Counted from the stretch's first letter, positions 1 to 9,642 are shown. The stretch: 12,919 nucleotides of DNA from Deinococcus rhizophilus (GCF_030271215.1 NZ_JASNGB010000074.1:478-13396); one strand, 5' to 3'. A program made the numbers and translations. Notes: generated from the sequence alone by a model not told the origin.

Positions 1-1143
1 CCCCGGCGTCGGGGGCCGCAGGGCCGCGTGCAGCTCGGCGGCGTAGCGGTCGGTCATGCCCGAGACGTAGTCGCACACGGCGCGGGGCAGGCCGCCTTCC
101 TCGGCGCGGGCACGCACGCCGGGGGGCAGCATGGAGGGCCGGGCCAGCAGCGCCGTGAACAGGTCCGTCAGCAGCCGGGTGCCCTGCTCGACCTGCATCT
201 CGACCCGCCAGTGGCGGTAGAGCCGCGAGCGCAGGAACTCGCCCGTCTCGCGCAGCCGGTCGCGCATCCCGGGGCTGTAGGTCACCAGCCGCCCCGGCAG
301 GGCGCGGACCGCCTCCGGGCTCTGCACGCCGCTCGCCACGATGGCCACGTGGGTGGCCCGCGTCAGGTCGCCGATCAGCCAGCCCAGCAACTCGCGGTGC
401 AGGGTGCGGCGGTCGCGCTCGGTGAGGGCGGGGGACGCCGGGGGAACCCGCGAGAGGAGCTCGGCCCACAGCGGCAGCGCGGTCAGGTCCTGCGGGGTGA
501 TCAGCCCGCTGCGCAGCCCGTCGTCGAGGTCGTGGGCGGTGTAGGCCAGCGCGTCGGCAGCGTCCACCAGTTGCGCTTCCAGCCCCGGCGGCCCCAGCCC
601 GGCGCGGCCATGCTTGTTCAGGCCGTCGAGGGTCTCGCGGGTGAGGTTCAGGCCCCGGAAGTCGGGGTAGCGGTCCTCGAGCACGGTCACGATGCGGCGG
701 GCCTGCGAGTTGTGGTCAAACGTATTGTCGGGAGCGGCTCCGTGCTCCTGCATCAGCGCGTCCAGCGCCCGCTCGCCCGCGTGCCCGAAGGGCGGGTGCC
801 CGAGGTCGTGCGCGAGGGCGATGGCCTCCGCCAGCGTCTCGTTCAGGCCCAGGGTCAGGGCCACCGAGCGGGCCACCTGCGAGACCTCCAGCGTGTGCGT
901 CAGCCGGGTGCGGTAGTGGTCGCCCTGCCCGCCGCTGAGCGACACGTTCACGAACACCTGCGTCTTGTACTCCAGCCGCCGGAAGGCCGTCGTGTGCAGG
1001 ACGCGGTCGCGGTCCTTCTGAAAGGCGGTCCGGGTCTCGCTCTCGGGCTCGGGAAAGGCGCGGCCCCGCGCGGCGCGGCTGAGGGTCGCGTAGGGCGCGA
1101 GGGTGGCCTCCTCGCGGGCCTCCAGATCGGCGCGGGTGAACAT
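1..1143 (-). CDS. dgt: Deoxyguanosinetriphosphate triphosphohydrolase (dGTPase), HD-domain; C-terminus cut by window edge
   Basis: Reading the minus strand from ATG at 1143 gives 381 residues with no stop before the window edge. The family hydrolyses dNTPs, classically dGTP, to deoxynucleoside plus triphosphate in the cytoplasm, which helps control dNTP pools. Visible features: the FQKDRDRVLHTTAFRRLEYK stretch near residues 41-60, typical of the family start; the HD metal-site signature with H83 (TRLTHTLE), H112-D113 (AHDLGHPPFGHAGE) and a later Asp at D194/D197 (LVDAADALAY, then HDLDDG). The reading ends after DYVSGMTDRYAAE, which normally lies close to the C-terminus, so only a few residues should be missing. 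It diverges from the Nudix gene across 75 bp. No Shine-Dalgarno is visible; a weak CAGACT lies 7 bases before the start. Real specificity (dGTP or broad dNTP) cannot be read from the sequence. Confidence 0.93.
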   Translation of the reverse strand, partial: MFTRADLEAREEATLAPYATLSRAARGRAFPEPESETRTAFQKDRDRVLHTTAFRRLEYKTQVFVNVSLSGGQGDHYRTRLTHTLEVSQVARSVALTLGLNETLAEAIALAHDLGHPPFGHAGERALDALMQEHGAAPDNTFDHNSQARRIVTVLEDRYPDFRGLNLTRETLDGLNKHGRAGLGPPGLEAQLVDAADALAYTAHDLDDGLRSGLITPQDLTALPLWAELLSRVPPASPALTERDRRTLHRELLGWLIGDLTRATHVAIVASGVQSPEAVRALPGRLVTYSPGMRDRLRETGEFLRSRLYRHWRVEMQVEQGTRLLTDLFTALLARPSMLPPGVRARAEEGGLPRAVCDYVSGMTDRYAAELHAALRPPTPG

Positions 1144-1206
1144 GGGGGCCAGTCTGGCAGAGCGCGGGCGGACAGCGGCAGCGGGCAAAAGCTTCATGGG
1201 CGGCGC

Positions 1207-1212
1207 TAGATT
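1207..1212 (+). promoter_or_regulatory. -10 box (TAGATT) of a leaderless Nudix-ribF transcript
   Basis: TAGATT sits 6 bases before the ATG at 1219 with no Shine-Dalgarno between them, so transcription should begin at or next to the A of ATG. No convincing -35 is visible. Confidence 0.55.
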
Positions 1213-1218
1213 GCCCCC

Positions 1219-1751
1219 ATGAGCGACGCCGGGGCGAACGACACGCAGACCCAGACCGACACCCAGGTCATCTACGACGGCCATATCGTGCGGCTGGAGA
1301 AGCTGGAGGGCAAGTGGGAGGTCGTGCGGCACGCGGACGCCGTGGCGATCCTGGCGCTGAACGACGCGGGCGAGATGCTGCTGGTGCGCCAGCGCCGCCC
1401 GGCCATCGGGGGCCTGACCGTGGAGGCCCCGGCGGGCCTGATCGACGACGGCGAGACGCCCGGGGAGGCCGCCCAGCGCGAGCTTCAGGAGGAGGTGGGC
1501 CTCGACGGCGAGATGACGCTGCTGACCCGCTTCCACTCCAGCCCCGGCTTCTGCGACGAGCTGCTGTACGTGTTTGCCGCCGAAGGACTCCGCGAGAGCA
1601 AACTCCCCCACGACGAGGACGAGGAGATCGAGGTCGTGTGGATGCCCCCGCAGGCGGTACTCGACGGCCTGCGGGGCGGCACCCTCCTGGGAAGCGCGAG
1701 CACGGTCGCGGCGGCGCTGTACGGGCTTCAGCGCCTCGCGGAGCGGCGCCC

Positions 1752-1755
<4 letters not shown>
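1219..1755 (+). CDS. Nudix hydrolase, ADP-ribose pyrophosphatase type
   Basis: A 178-residue cytoplasmic enzyme of the Nudix superfamily. The full Nudix box G(x5)E(x7)RELxEExGL lies at residues 73-95, with the metal-binding Glu residues in RELQEE (87-92). After it comes the HSSPGFCDE loop (about 106-114), which with the upstream VEAPAGLID stretch is characteristic of ADP-ribose/NDP-sugar pyrophosphatases. The expected reaction is Mg2+-dependent cleavage of a nucleoside diphosphate linked to X, probably ADP-ribose to AMP plus ribose 5-phosphate; substrate is inferred from family. The N-terminus (to about residue 15) is polar and low in structure. The ATG at 1219 is chosen because a TAGATT -10 box sits at the leaderless spacing. 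The stop codon overlaps the ribF start as ATGA, so the two are translationally coupled. Confidence 0.9.
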
Positions 1756-2663
<908 letters not shown>

Positions 2664-2666
2664 CCT

Positions 2667-3215
2667 TTACCCACCCGGAAGCGTCTGCACCACCCGGATG
2701 AAGCGGGTCACTGTCCATTCGCCCCAGCCGTCAGCCACGTTCGCAGTCCCCGTACCGCTGTAGAGTCGCGTGGGATAACCCTCCTCCGCGGCATACTCGG
2801 CCTCCACAACCGGGCAGGGCTGCCCCCTCTGGGCCGCCAACGTCTGCGCGATCTGGTCGAAACGGCCCTCTACCGTGACCCGGGCGAGGGGAGAAACGGG
2901 ACCGCTTTCCCCGGCAACGAGGGTCACCTCCCGGACCGTCCGGTCAAGCACCAGCACCAGCACGGTGGGAAAGAGAACGGGCGCGGCCACCTGCCGGAAC
3001 TCGTAGCGGTAACTGCGGACCCCCGCAAGCGCCCACTGCGCCCGCGCCGCCACCAGTTCCCGCTCCAGCGCGGCAAAATCGGGCCGCACGTACCCGGGGG
3101 CGCACGGCACGGCGGCCTGTGGAGGCGGCGCTCCCCCGCCCCCCGCCTGAACCGAACCTGCCCCGAGAGCCAACCCGAACACGGTTCCCAGAACCACCCG
3201 GCGCAGAAGTGTCAT
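2667..3215 (-). CDS. Secreted DUF6174-like protein
   Basis: 182 residues. The N-terminus has Arg residues, a hydrophobic run (VVLGTVFGLALGAG) and a VQA site, a Sec signal peptide with cleavage probably near residue 24; there is no lipobox Cys. The mature part begins Gly/Pro-rich, then carries a Trp- and Tyr-containing segment (QWALAGVRSYRYEFRQV), a strand-rich region (TVREVTLVAGESG), and VEGRFDQIAQTL followed by VEAEYAAEEGYPTRLY and a final D...WTVTRF strand. This order (W...YxYxF, later fDxi, later Y....GYP) matches small exported DUF6174 proteins of unknown role. Two Cys (residues 38 and about 134) could form a disulfide. The start is supported by TATGCT 6 bases upstream. It diverges from mqnD over 44 bp and ends 3 bp from the ribF stop. 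Family assignment is from memory of the pattern, function unknown. Confidence 0.8.
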   Translation of the reverse strand: MTLLRRVVLGTVFGLALGAGSVQAGGGGAPPPQAAVPCAPGYVRPDFAALERELVAARAQWALAGVRSYRYEFRQVAAPVLFPTVLVLVLDRTVREVTLVAGESGPVSPLARVTVEGRFDQIAQTLAAQRGQPCPVVEAEYAAEEGYPTRLYSGTGTANVADGWGEWTVTRFIRVVQTLPGG

Positions 3216-3221
3216 GGGTTC

Positions 3222-3227
3222 AGCATA
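3222..3227 (-). promoter_or_regulatory. -10 box (TATGCT) of the leaderless DUF6174-like gene
   Basis: On the minus strand TATGCT is followed by 6 bases and then the ATG at 3215. No Shine-Dalgarno is present, so a leaderless start is likely. Confidence 0.55.
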
Positions 3228-3247
3228 GGCATTGGAGGGGACGGGCG

Positions 3248-3253
3248 TACCCT
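3248..3253 (+). promoter_or_regulatory. -10 box (TACCCT) of the leaderless mqnD gene
   Basis: TACCCT ends 6 bases before the ATG at 3260, with no Shine-Dalgarno in the gap. It decides the mqnD start over an in-frame ATG at 3119. It lies 20 bp from the opposing TATGCT, so the two promoters share the same 44 bp. Confidence 0.55.
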
Positions 3254-3259
3254 GACTCC

Positions 3260-4093
3260 ATGAGCCTTCCTCCCACCCTCGACCTCGGCTACTCCTTTTG
3301 CCCGAACGACACTTTCATCTTCTACGCCCTGCACGCGGGCCGGGTGCCTGCGCCGCTGCCCGTGCAGGAGCGACTCGAAGACGTGCAGACCCTCAACGAG
3401 TGGGCGCGCGAGGGCCGCCTCCCCGTCACCAAGATCAGCTACCGCGCCTACTTCGAGGTGATGGACCGCTACGTCGCCCTGCGTTCGGGCGGGGCGCTCG
3501 GCCGGGGCGTGGGGCCGCTGGTGGTGGCCCGGGAGGAGCTGGGCGACCTGAACGGCAAGCGGGTCGCCTCGCCGGGGAACCTCACCACCGCCGACCTGCT
3601 GCTGCGGCTGGCGTACCCGGACGCGCTCCTCACGCCGATGCGCTACGACGAGGTCATGCCCGCTGTCGCGCGCGGCGAGTACGATGCCGGGCTGATCATC
3701 CACGAGTCGCGCTTCACGTATCAGGAACACGGGCTGGTCAAACTGATGGACCTCGGCGCGTGGTGGGAGGGCGAGACGGGGCTGCCGCTGCCTCTGGGGG
3801 CGATTCTGGTCCGGCGCGATCTGCCGCAAGAGGTGCAGCGCGGCCTGAATGCGGCGGTGCGGGAGAGTCTGGACTACGCCTACGCGCACCCGGAAGAACC
3901 CAGGGCCTACATCCGGCAGCACGCGCTGGAGATGAGCGACGAGGTGATGCAGGCGCATATCGACCTGTACGTGAACGACTTTTCCCGCGACGTGGGCGAG
4001 GAAGGCGAGCGGGCGGTGCGCGAGTTGTACCGCCGGGCCGTGGAAGTGGGCGCGGCGCGGCCCTCGGAGCTGCCGCTCTTCGTGAGGGAATGA
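3260..4093 (+). CDS. mqnD: 1,4-dihydroxy-6-naphthoate synthase (futalosine menaquinone pathway)
   Basis: 277 residues. MqnD converts cyclic de-hypoxanthine futalosine to 1,4-dihydroxy-6-naphthoate, a late step in the futalosine route to menaquinone. It has the periplasmic-binding-protein-like fold used by MqnA/MqnD. Hallmarks visible: LGYSFCPNDTFIFYALHAG at residues 9-27, EDVQTLNEWAREG, VTKISYRAYFEV, SGGALGRGVGPLVV, the GNLTTADLLL segment, DAGLIIHESRFTYQEHGL with the catalytic-region His, and GLPLPLGAILVRR. HESRFTY and GLPLPLG separate MqnD from its relative MqnA. The start is set by the protein alignment and the TACCCT box. It has no pathway neighbours here and is probably monocistronic. Menaquinone by this pathway fits a Deinococcus-Thermus host. 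Confidence 0.95.
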   Translation: MSLPPTLDLGYSFCPNDTFIFYALHAGRVPAPLPVQERLEDVQTLNEWAREGRLPVTKISYRAYFEVMDRYVALRSGGALGRGVGPLVVAREELGDLNGKRVASPGNLTTADLLLRLAYPDALLTPMRYDEVMPAVARGEYDAGLIIHESRFTYQEHGLVKLMDLGAWWEGETGLPLPLGAILVRRDLPQEVQRGLNAAVRESLDYAYAHPEEPRAYIRQHALEMSDEVMQAHIDLYVNDFSRDVGEEGERAVRELYRRAVEVGAARPSELPLFVRE

Positions 4094-4203
4094 GGGAAGT
4101 GGACTCGGGGTTAAGACGACCCTGTGCCCGCTCTCAGAAGGTGTGCTGAGGCCAGATGGACGCACCCGGCGGTATGGGACTTTGGTCACCGGAGGAACAA
4201 ACC

Positions 4204-5481
4204 ATGCACAAGCCCATGCTCGCCGCCCTGACGGTCGCGCTCGGTGCCCTGGGAGCCGCTCTCGCCCAGGGCTCGGCCTCGCCCACGGGCCCCGGCCCCG
4301 CCCAGACGACCACCCCGACGCCGCGCCCGCTGCCCGCCCCCGAGCCGCCCGTCACCGTGACGGCCACCCGCAACGAGCCCCGCGCCCTGGGCTTCACGCC
4401 GGACAAGCTCGCCCGGCTGAAGGTCCCGGCGGGCTTCCAGATCAAGGTGATGGCGACGGGCCTGGGCAACGCCCGGATGATGCACGTGATGCCCGACGGC
4501 GGCCTCTACCTGACGCGGCGGGCGCAGGGCGACATCTGGTACCTCAAGGACGTGAACAGGGACGGCCTCTTCGACGCGGGCGAGCGCCGGATGGTCGCGC
4601 AGAACCTCAAGCTGGTGCATGGGCTGGATGTCCGGCAGGGCAAGCTCTACGCGGTGGGTGAGAAGACCATCTGGGTGATGGATATGAGCCGCGACGGTGG
4701 CCTGAGCGTGCCGCGCGTCTTCGCCGACGGCTTTCCCGACGCCGGACAGCACCCCGCCCGTGGCCTGAAGTGGGGACCGGACGGCTTCCTCTACGCGTCC
4801 TTCGGCTCCACCAACAACGACGCCCCCACCCAGAACCCGGAAGAGGCGACCATCCTCCGCATCCGCCCCGACGGGCAGTGGCGCGAGGTGTACGCCCGGG
4901 GCCTGCGCCACACCATCGGCTTCGGGTGGCACCCGGTCACGGGCACCTTCTACGGGATGGACCAGGGCAGCGACTGGCACGGCGACAACATCCCGCCCGA
5001 GGAACTGAACGTGATCCAGAGGGGGCGCAACTACGGCTGGCCCTTCTGCTACGGCGCCCGCAACCCTGACCCCTACACCAACTCCAGCCAGATTCCCGGC
5101 AAGATCACCAAGGCCGAGTTCTGCGACCTGACCCAGGGCAGCCTGCTGAACTACACGGCGCACGCGGCGGCGATCGGCATGAACTTCTACACCGGCACGA
5201 GCTTTCCCGCCGAGTACCGCAACGACGCCTTCGTCGCCTTCCGGGGCTCGTGGAACCGCAGCGAACCCAGCGGCTACGAGATCGCCCGCGTGAACTTCGA
5301 CGCGGGGAACCGGCCCACCGCCATCGAACCCTTCATCACCGGCTTCGTGTACGAGGAAGGCGGCGAGTGGAAGCAGTTCGGGCGCGTGGCGGGCGTGGCG
5401 ACCTACACCGACGGCAGCCTGCTGTTCACCGACGACCAGAGCGGCGTGATTTACCGCGTGCTGTACACGGGAGGCCAGTGA
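4204..5481 (+). CDS. Secreted PQQ-dependent sugar (sorbosone-type) dehydrogenase
   Basis: 425 residues. A Sec signal peptide (about 1-21, ...GAALA|Q) is followed by a Pro/Thr-rich linker (about 23-55) and a six-bladed quinoprotein propeller of the GSDH/sorbosone dehydrogenase family. Such enzymes oxidise aldoses or related sugars to lactones or acids with PQQ, outside the cytoplasm. Seen: AQNLKLVHGLDV with H139, the candidate catalytic His; HPARGLKWGPDGFLYASFG (183-201); RGLRHTIGFGW (232-242); GSDWHGDNIPPEELNVI (255-271) with the following GRNYGWPFCYG, the metal/PQQ-site block; AFRGSWNRSEPSGYE; and the last blade DGSLLFTDDQSGVIYRV. C282 and C307 may pair. The ATG at 4204 is preferred because GGAGG stands 8 bases upstream and the signal peptide starts there; an in-frame ATG at 4156 adds a non-signal extension. 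Its stop shares one base with the next ATG. The actual sugar is unknown. Confidence 0.9.
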   Translation: MHKPMLAALTVALGALGAALAQGSASPTGPGPAQTTTPTPRPLPAPEPPVTVTATRNEPRALGFTPDKLARLKVPAGFQIKVMATGLGNARMMHVMPDGGLYLTRRAQGDIWYLKDVNRDGLFDAGERRMVAQNLKLVHGLDVRQGKLYAVGEKTIWVMDMSRDGGLSVPRVFADGFPDAGQHPARGLKWGPDGFLYASFGSTNNDAPTQNPEEATILRIRPDGQWREVYARGLRHTIGFGWHPVTGTFYGMDQGSDWHGDNIPPEELNVIQRGRNYGWPFCYGARNPDPYTNSSQIPGKITKAEFCDLTQGSLLNYTAHAAAIGMNFYTGTSFPAEYRNDAFVAFRGSWNRSEPSGYEIARVNFDAGNRPTAIEPFITGFVYEEGGEWKQFGRVAGVATYTDGSLLFTDDQSGVIYRVLYTGGQ

Positions 5482-6917
5482 TGAAGCTTCAGACCAAGCG
5501 GTATCTCGCGCTGGGAGCCCTCGCGCTGGGGGCAGCGGTGGCGGGCGGAGCAGGCGCCCCCATGCCGCTGGCCCCGGCCAGCACGCCCCTCAGCGCCACG
5601 GCGGCGATGCGTGACCCCGCCGGACAGGTGCTGGGCACCGCCCGCTTCGTCCAGCAGGGCATGGGCGTGCAGGTCACGGTGGAGGTGCGCGGCCTGACGC
5701 CCGGGCAGCACGGGATGCACGTCCACGAGTACGGGCGCTGCACCCCGGGCGTGGACGAGGCGACGAACACGGTCGTCCCCTTCGGCGGCGCGGGCGGGCA
5801 CTTCGACCCCGGCCTGAGCAAGAACCACGACGACCCGCAGGCCCCGAACAAGTACGGCCACGGCGGCGACGCCCCGATGCTGAACGTGGGCGCCGACGGG
5901 GTGGGCCGCGCGAGCTTCACCACCGACAAGTTCAGCCTGACGGGCATGAACGGGGTGCTGAACCGCACGCTGGTGGTCCACGCCCGCCCCGACGACTACA
6001 AGACCGACCCGGCGGGCATGTCGGGCGCCCGCGAGCGCTGCGGCGTGATCGTGCGCGACGGCCTGACCACCCGCGACTATGGCCTGCCCGGCGCCCAGGA
6101 CTTCCCCGAGGGCGTGGCCTATGACGCCCGCCGGGGCGTGATCTACACCGGCAGCGCGGTGAACGGCACGGTCTACGCGATCAACGCCGCGACCGGAGCC
6201 GTCAGCAAGTTCCAGGAGGGCGGAGCGCTGGGGCGTCAGGCCGCGCTGGGCCTGAAGGTGGACGCGCAGGGCCGCCTGTGGATCGCGGGCGGGGCGCAGG
6301 GCACGGTGAGCATCCTGACCCCCGACGGCATGACCCTGAAGGTGCTGGAGACTCCGAAGTCGCCCAACCCGTACATCAACGACCTGACGCCCGCCGCCGA
6401 CGGCAACGTGTACGTCACCGATTCCACCCGGCCCGTCATCTTCCGGGTGGACCGCAACCTGAACCTGACGGAGTGGCTGGACCTGGCGAACACACCGATC
6501 AGGTACGGCCCCGGCGTGAACCTCAACGGGATCACCGCGACCCCCGACGGGCGCTACCTGCTCGCCATGCAGCTCAACACCGGCGAGCTGTGGCGCATCG
6601 ACCTGCGGACGAAAGCCGTGCGCCGGGTGATGACCGGCCTGACGAACGGCGACGGCCTGCTGCTCGACGTGTCTCCGGCTGGGCGCACCCTCTACGTCGC
6701 CCGCAACAAGGATCAGGTCGTGAGCAAGGTCAGCCTCTCGGCGGACTACGGAACGGGCCAGCTCGTCGCCGAAGAGCCCCTGCGTGGCCTGCGCTTCCCG
6801 GCGACGCTGGCGATGGTGGAGGGTGACCTCGTGGTGACGCAGGCGCAGCTCGACCGCAGCATGGCGGGGATTCCGCCCGAGACGCCGTTCCGGCTGACGC
6901 GCTTCGGCAAGTTCTGA
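5481..6917 (+). CDS. Secreted fusion: Cu/Zn superoxide dismutase + SMP-30/gluconolactonase-like propeller
   Basis: 478 residues in one unbroken frame. Residues 1-26 form a Sec signal peptide. Residues about 36-195 are a Cu/Zn SOD with all ligands in order: H80 and H82 (GMHVHEYG), H107 (GGHFDP), H115, H127, D130 (GHGGDAPML), H167 (LVVHARPDDY), the active-site R184, and a C87-C187 disulfide pair. Residues about 200-478 are a beta-propeller in which the four SMP-30/lactonase metal ligands can be placed: E210 (FPEGVAYD), N300 (YINDLTP, followed by DGNVYVTDS), N349 (NLNGITATPDG) and D391 (NGDGLLLDVS). Dismutase activity (superoxide to peroxide and oxygen) is strongly expected; lactonase activity is inferred from the ligands. 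It overlaps the upstream dehydrogenase stop by one base (TGATG), so the pair is co-translated, and a terminator follows at 6934. No frameshift is needed to explain the fusion. Confidence 0.9.
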   Translation: MKLQTKRYLALGALALGAAVAGGAGAPMPLAPASTPLSATAAMRDPAGQVLGTARFVQQGMGVQVTVEVRGLTPGQHGMHVHEYGRCTPGVDEATNTVVPFGGAGGHFDPGLSKNHDDPQAPNKYGHGGDAPMLNVGADGVGRASFTTDKFSLTGMNGVLNRTLVVHARPDDYKTDPAGMSGARERCGVIVRDGLTTRDYGLPGAQDFPEGVAYDARRGVIYTGSAVNGTVYAINAATGAVSKFQEGGALGRQAALGLKVDAQGRLWIAGGAQGTVSILTPDGMTLKVLETPKSPNPYINDLTPAADGNVYVTDSTRPVIFRVDRNLNLTEWLDLANTPIRYGPGVNLNGITATPDGRYLLAMQLNTGELWRIDLRTKAVRRVMTGLTNGDGLLLDVSPAGRTLYVARNKDQVVSKVSLSADYGTGQLVAEEPLRGLRFPATLAMVEGDLVVTQAQLDRSMAGIPPETPFRLTRFGKF

Positions 6918-6933
6918 AGGTCGGCAGATCACA

Positions 6934-6966
6934 GGGGGAGGCCAGCGGGTCTCTCCCTTTCCTTTG
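6934..6966 (+). terminator. Intrinsic terminator of the dehydrogenase/SOD-fusion unit
   Basis: A 10-bp stem (6934-6943 with 6948-6957, two G-U pairs) closes a 4-base loop AGCG and is followed by TTTCCTTTG. It starts 17 bases after the SOD-fusion stop. Confidence 0.75.
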
Positions 6967-6992
6967 TAAGACTCCCGACGCACTTGCCCTCC

Positions 6993-6998
6993 TACCCT
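6993..6998 (+). promoter_or_regulatory. -10 box (TACCCT) of the ABC exporter unit
   Basis: TACCCT ends 7 bases before the GTG at 7006, with no Shine-Dalgarno between. It is the same hexamer as at mqnD and suggests a leaderless or nearly leaderless mRNA. Confidence 0.5.
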
Positions 6999-7005
6999 GG
7001 CGGGC

Positions 7006-7946
<941 letters not shown>

Positions 7947-7950
<4 letters not shown>

Positions 7951-8104
7951 CACGCATCCCGTCTGTTTCGTGTCCAATCCGGGAAAACACCGGACTGGAC
8001 ACTCCACGCCCGGAACGCGTTGTTGTCCTTCTCTGCTTCGCAGCTTTGCAAGTCCCTTCGGTCGGATTTCGTCCTGCCGGGGGCAGGATTCAATCGGAGT
8101 TACT

Positions 8105-8108
<4 letters not shown>
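7947..8108 (+). CDS. Possible 53-residue coupling ORF running across the element
   Basis: An ATG that overlaps the ATPase stop (ATGA, 7947-7950) is preceded by GGAGG at 7935-7939. It opens a frame that crosses the whole element without a stop and ends at TGA 8106-8108, which again overlaps the permease ATG (ATGA, 8105-8108). The peptide ([16 protein letters not shown]...) resembles nothing I recognise. Its likely value, if translated, is to carry ribosomes across the insertion to the permease start, not to make a functional product. It could equally be a chance open frame. Confidence 0.25.
7970..8002 (+). repeat. Inverted repeat, 13-bp stem with 7-base loop
   Basis: GTGTCCAATCCGG (7970-7982) pairs with CCGGACTGGACAC (7990-8002) with a single A-C mismatch; the loop is GAAAACA. 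It lies 19 bases after the ATPase stop and has no T-run after it, so it is a structural part of the element and not an obvious terminator. Confidence 0.7.
8031..8056 (+). repeat. 26-bp dispersed hairpin repeat, copy A
   Basis: Matches 9009-9034 at 23 of 26 positions. It folds as CTT-C-GCA / TGCAAG (8036-8052) with a bulged C and loop GCTT. Two of the three differences from copy B are a compensating base-pair change and the third is in the loop. Confidence 0.65.
8062..8099 (+). promoter_or_regulatory. Stem-loop overlapping the permease ribosome-binding site
   Basis: The inner stem TCCTGCC / GGCAGGA (8072-8078 with 8082-8088) is perfect. An outer stem pairs 8062-8068 with 8092-8098 (6 of 7 pairs). 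The outer 3' arm contains CGGA of the permease Shine-Dalgarno GGAG (8096-8099), so folding could hide it. Confidence 0.45.
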
Positions 8109-8875
<767 letters not shown>

Positions 8876-9008
8876 GACACAAAGCCCACCCCCTCCCGGC
8901 CAGAGGGCGTCCTGACCCCTCTCCCTGGCGAAACTGGGGAACACGGGCAAGTCCCTCATCTCTGATCGTGGCCCTGATTTTCAGAATGGGTGGCTTGCTG
9001 CCCACCCC

Positions 9009-9034
9009 CTCTGCTCCGCAGCTCTGCGAGTCCC
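9009..9034 (+). repeat. 26-bp dispersed hairpin repeat, copy B
   Basis: Matches 8031-8056 at 23 of 26 bases. It folds as CTC-C-GCA / TGCGAG (9014-9030) with the same bulged C, the pair T-A of copy A being C-G here. Confidence 0.65.
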
Positions 9035-9111
9035 AGCCTCTCGCGGTGCGAGCTGTCCCAGTTCCCCGCAAGGAGGGAGGAGCCAGAGACGCTGTGCTCA
9101 CGCCCACACAA

Positions 9112-9152
9112 GCGGGAGGGCGAGCCGCCTTCATGCCAGCTCGCCCTCCCGC
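9112..9152 (-). terminator. Terminator hairpin of the gre-like gene
   Basis: GCGGGAGGGCGAGC (9112-9125) and its perfect 14-bp complement (9139-9152) flank a 13-base loop, starting 14 bases after the gene's stop. Read on the minus strand it is followed by TTGTGTGGG, a weak T-rich tail. On the plus strand no T-run follows, so it suits the minus-strand gene better, though so strong a stem may stop both. Confidence 0.65.
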
Positions 9153-9165
9153 CCCCTCCCCGGCC

Positions 9166-9642
9166 CTACCCCACGCTCTTGACGGTGTACCGGAGCTGGC
9201 GCTCGCCCTGCGTGACCTCGAAGCTCTCCCCCACGCGGCGGCCCATCAGTGCCTGCCCGACCGGGCTGTCCTCGCTGACCTGGGCGGCGCCTTCCGCGAG
9301 TGCGTCCACCTCGACCGCGCTCACGAGGCGCACCTCCAGCTCGCGGTCATGCTCGTCGTCGCGCAGGACAACCCTGGACCCCAAGGCGACCCGGCCGTCC
9401 TGGTCGGGCGTGCCCTCCACGATGACGGCGCGGGCCAGCACGTCCTCCAGCTCCAGAATGCGGGCCTCCATGCTGGGCAGGTCGATCTGGGCGGTCTCGA
9501 GGTTGCGGTCCTCGAGGTCCACCGCGTCGTCGCGGGCGGCGGCGATCTGGGCGACCGCGTCGTCGCGGCGCTGGCGTTCCCTGTCCAGCGTGTCCTGAAG
9601 GCGCTGGAAGCCCTCGGCCGTCATCTGCACTTCTTCTGCCAT
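9166..9642 (-). CDS. Gre-family transcription factor (GreA-like, probably Gfh1-type)
   Basis: 158 residues: an N-terminal coiled-coil hairpin (about 8-75) that enters the RNA polymerase secondary channel, and a C-terminal globular domain ending with the family block [14 protein letters not shown] (126-139). The second coil reads METLE-like [21 protein letters not shown] (57-77), typical of Gre factors. The tip is acidic (D38, D39, D42, E44, D45) but lacks the GDLxENAEY signature of canonical GreA. It resembles the tip and following coil of Thermus Gfh1, an inhibitor of transcript cleavage and elongation. Deinococcus carries such paralogues. Start: ATG at 9642 with AGGAGGAG 2 bases upstream of the spacer (9645-9652). 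Single gene, terminator downstream. GreA-type cleavage stimulation remains possible because D42 and D45 fall where GreA has its acidic pair. Confidence 0.85.
   Translation of the reverse strand: MAEEVQMTAEGFQRLQDTLDRERQRRDDAVAQIAAARDDAVDLEDRNLETAQIDLPSMEARILELEDVLARAVIVEGTPDQDGRVALGSRVVLRDDEHDRELEVRLVSAVEVDALAEGAAQVSEDSPVGQALMGRRVGESFEVTQGERQLRYTVKSVG

Larger units (their letters stand above)
8876..9165. other. Intergenic region between convergent permease and gre-like genes
   Basis: 290 bp with no gene that I can support. It holds hairpin repeat copy B (9009-9034), a 6-bp inverted repeat GGGTGG/CCACCC just upstream, a small CTCGC-GGT-GCGAG hairpin (9040-9052), a 7-bp GGGGAAC/GTTCCCC pair (about 8937 and 9060) that may bound the repeat, and the terminator at 9112-9152. 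Base composition is less coding-like than its neighbours. Confidence 0.6.

Noticed and set aside
28..1209. Long plus-strand open frame over the dGTPase
   Set aside because: It is Gln/Arg/Gly-rich with no family motif, and the opposite strand encodes an unmistakable dGTPase. Antisense frames stay open because of high third-position GC.
3212..4189. Minus-strand open frame antisense to mqnD
   Set aside because: No recognisable domain; mqnD on the other strand is complete and highly characteristic.
4156..4203. ATG at 4156 as the dehydrogenase start
   Set aside because: It would put 16 residues before the signal peptide and has no ribosome-binding site; ATG 4204 has GGAGG 8 bases upstream.
7970..8104. 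GTG at 7970 as the permease start, adding 45 residues
   Set aside because: The extension is translated repeat element, starts in a hairpin arm without a ribosome-binding site, and is unlike ABC-2 N-termini. ATG 8105 has GGAG at good spacing.
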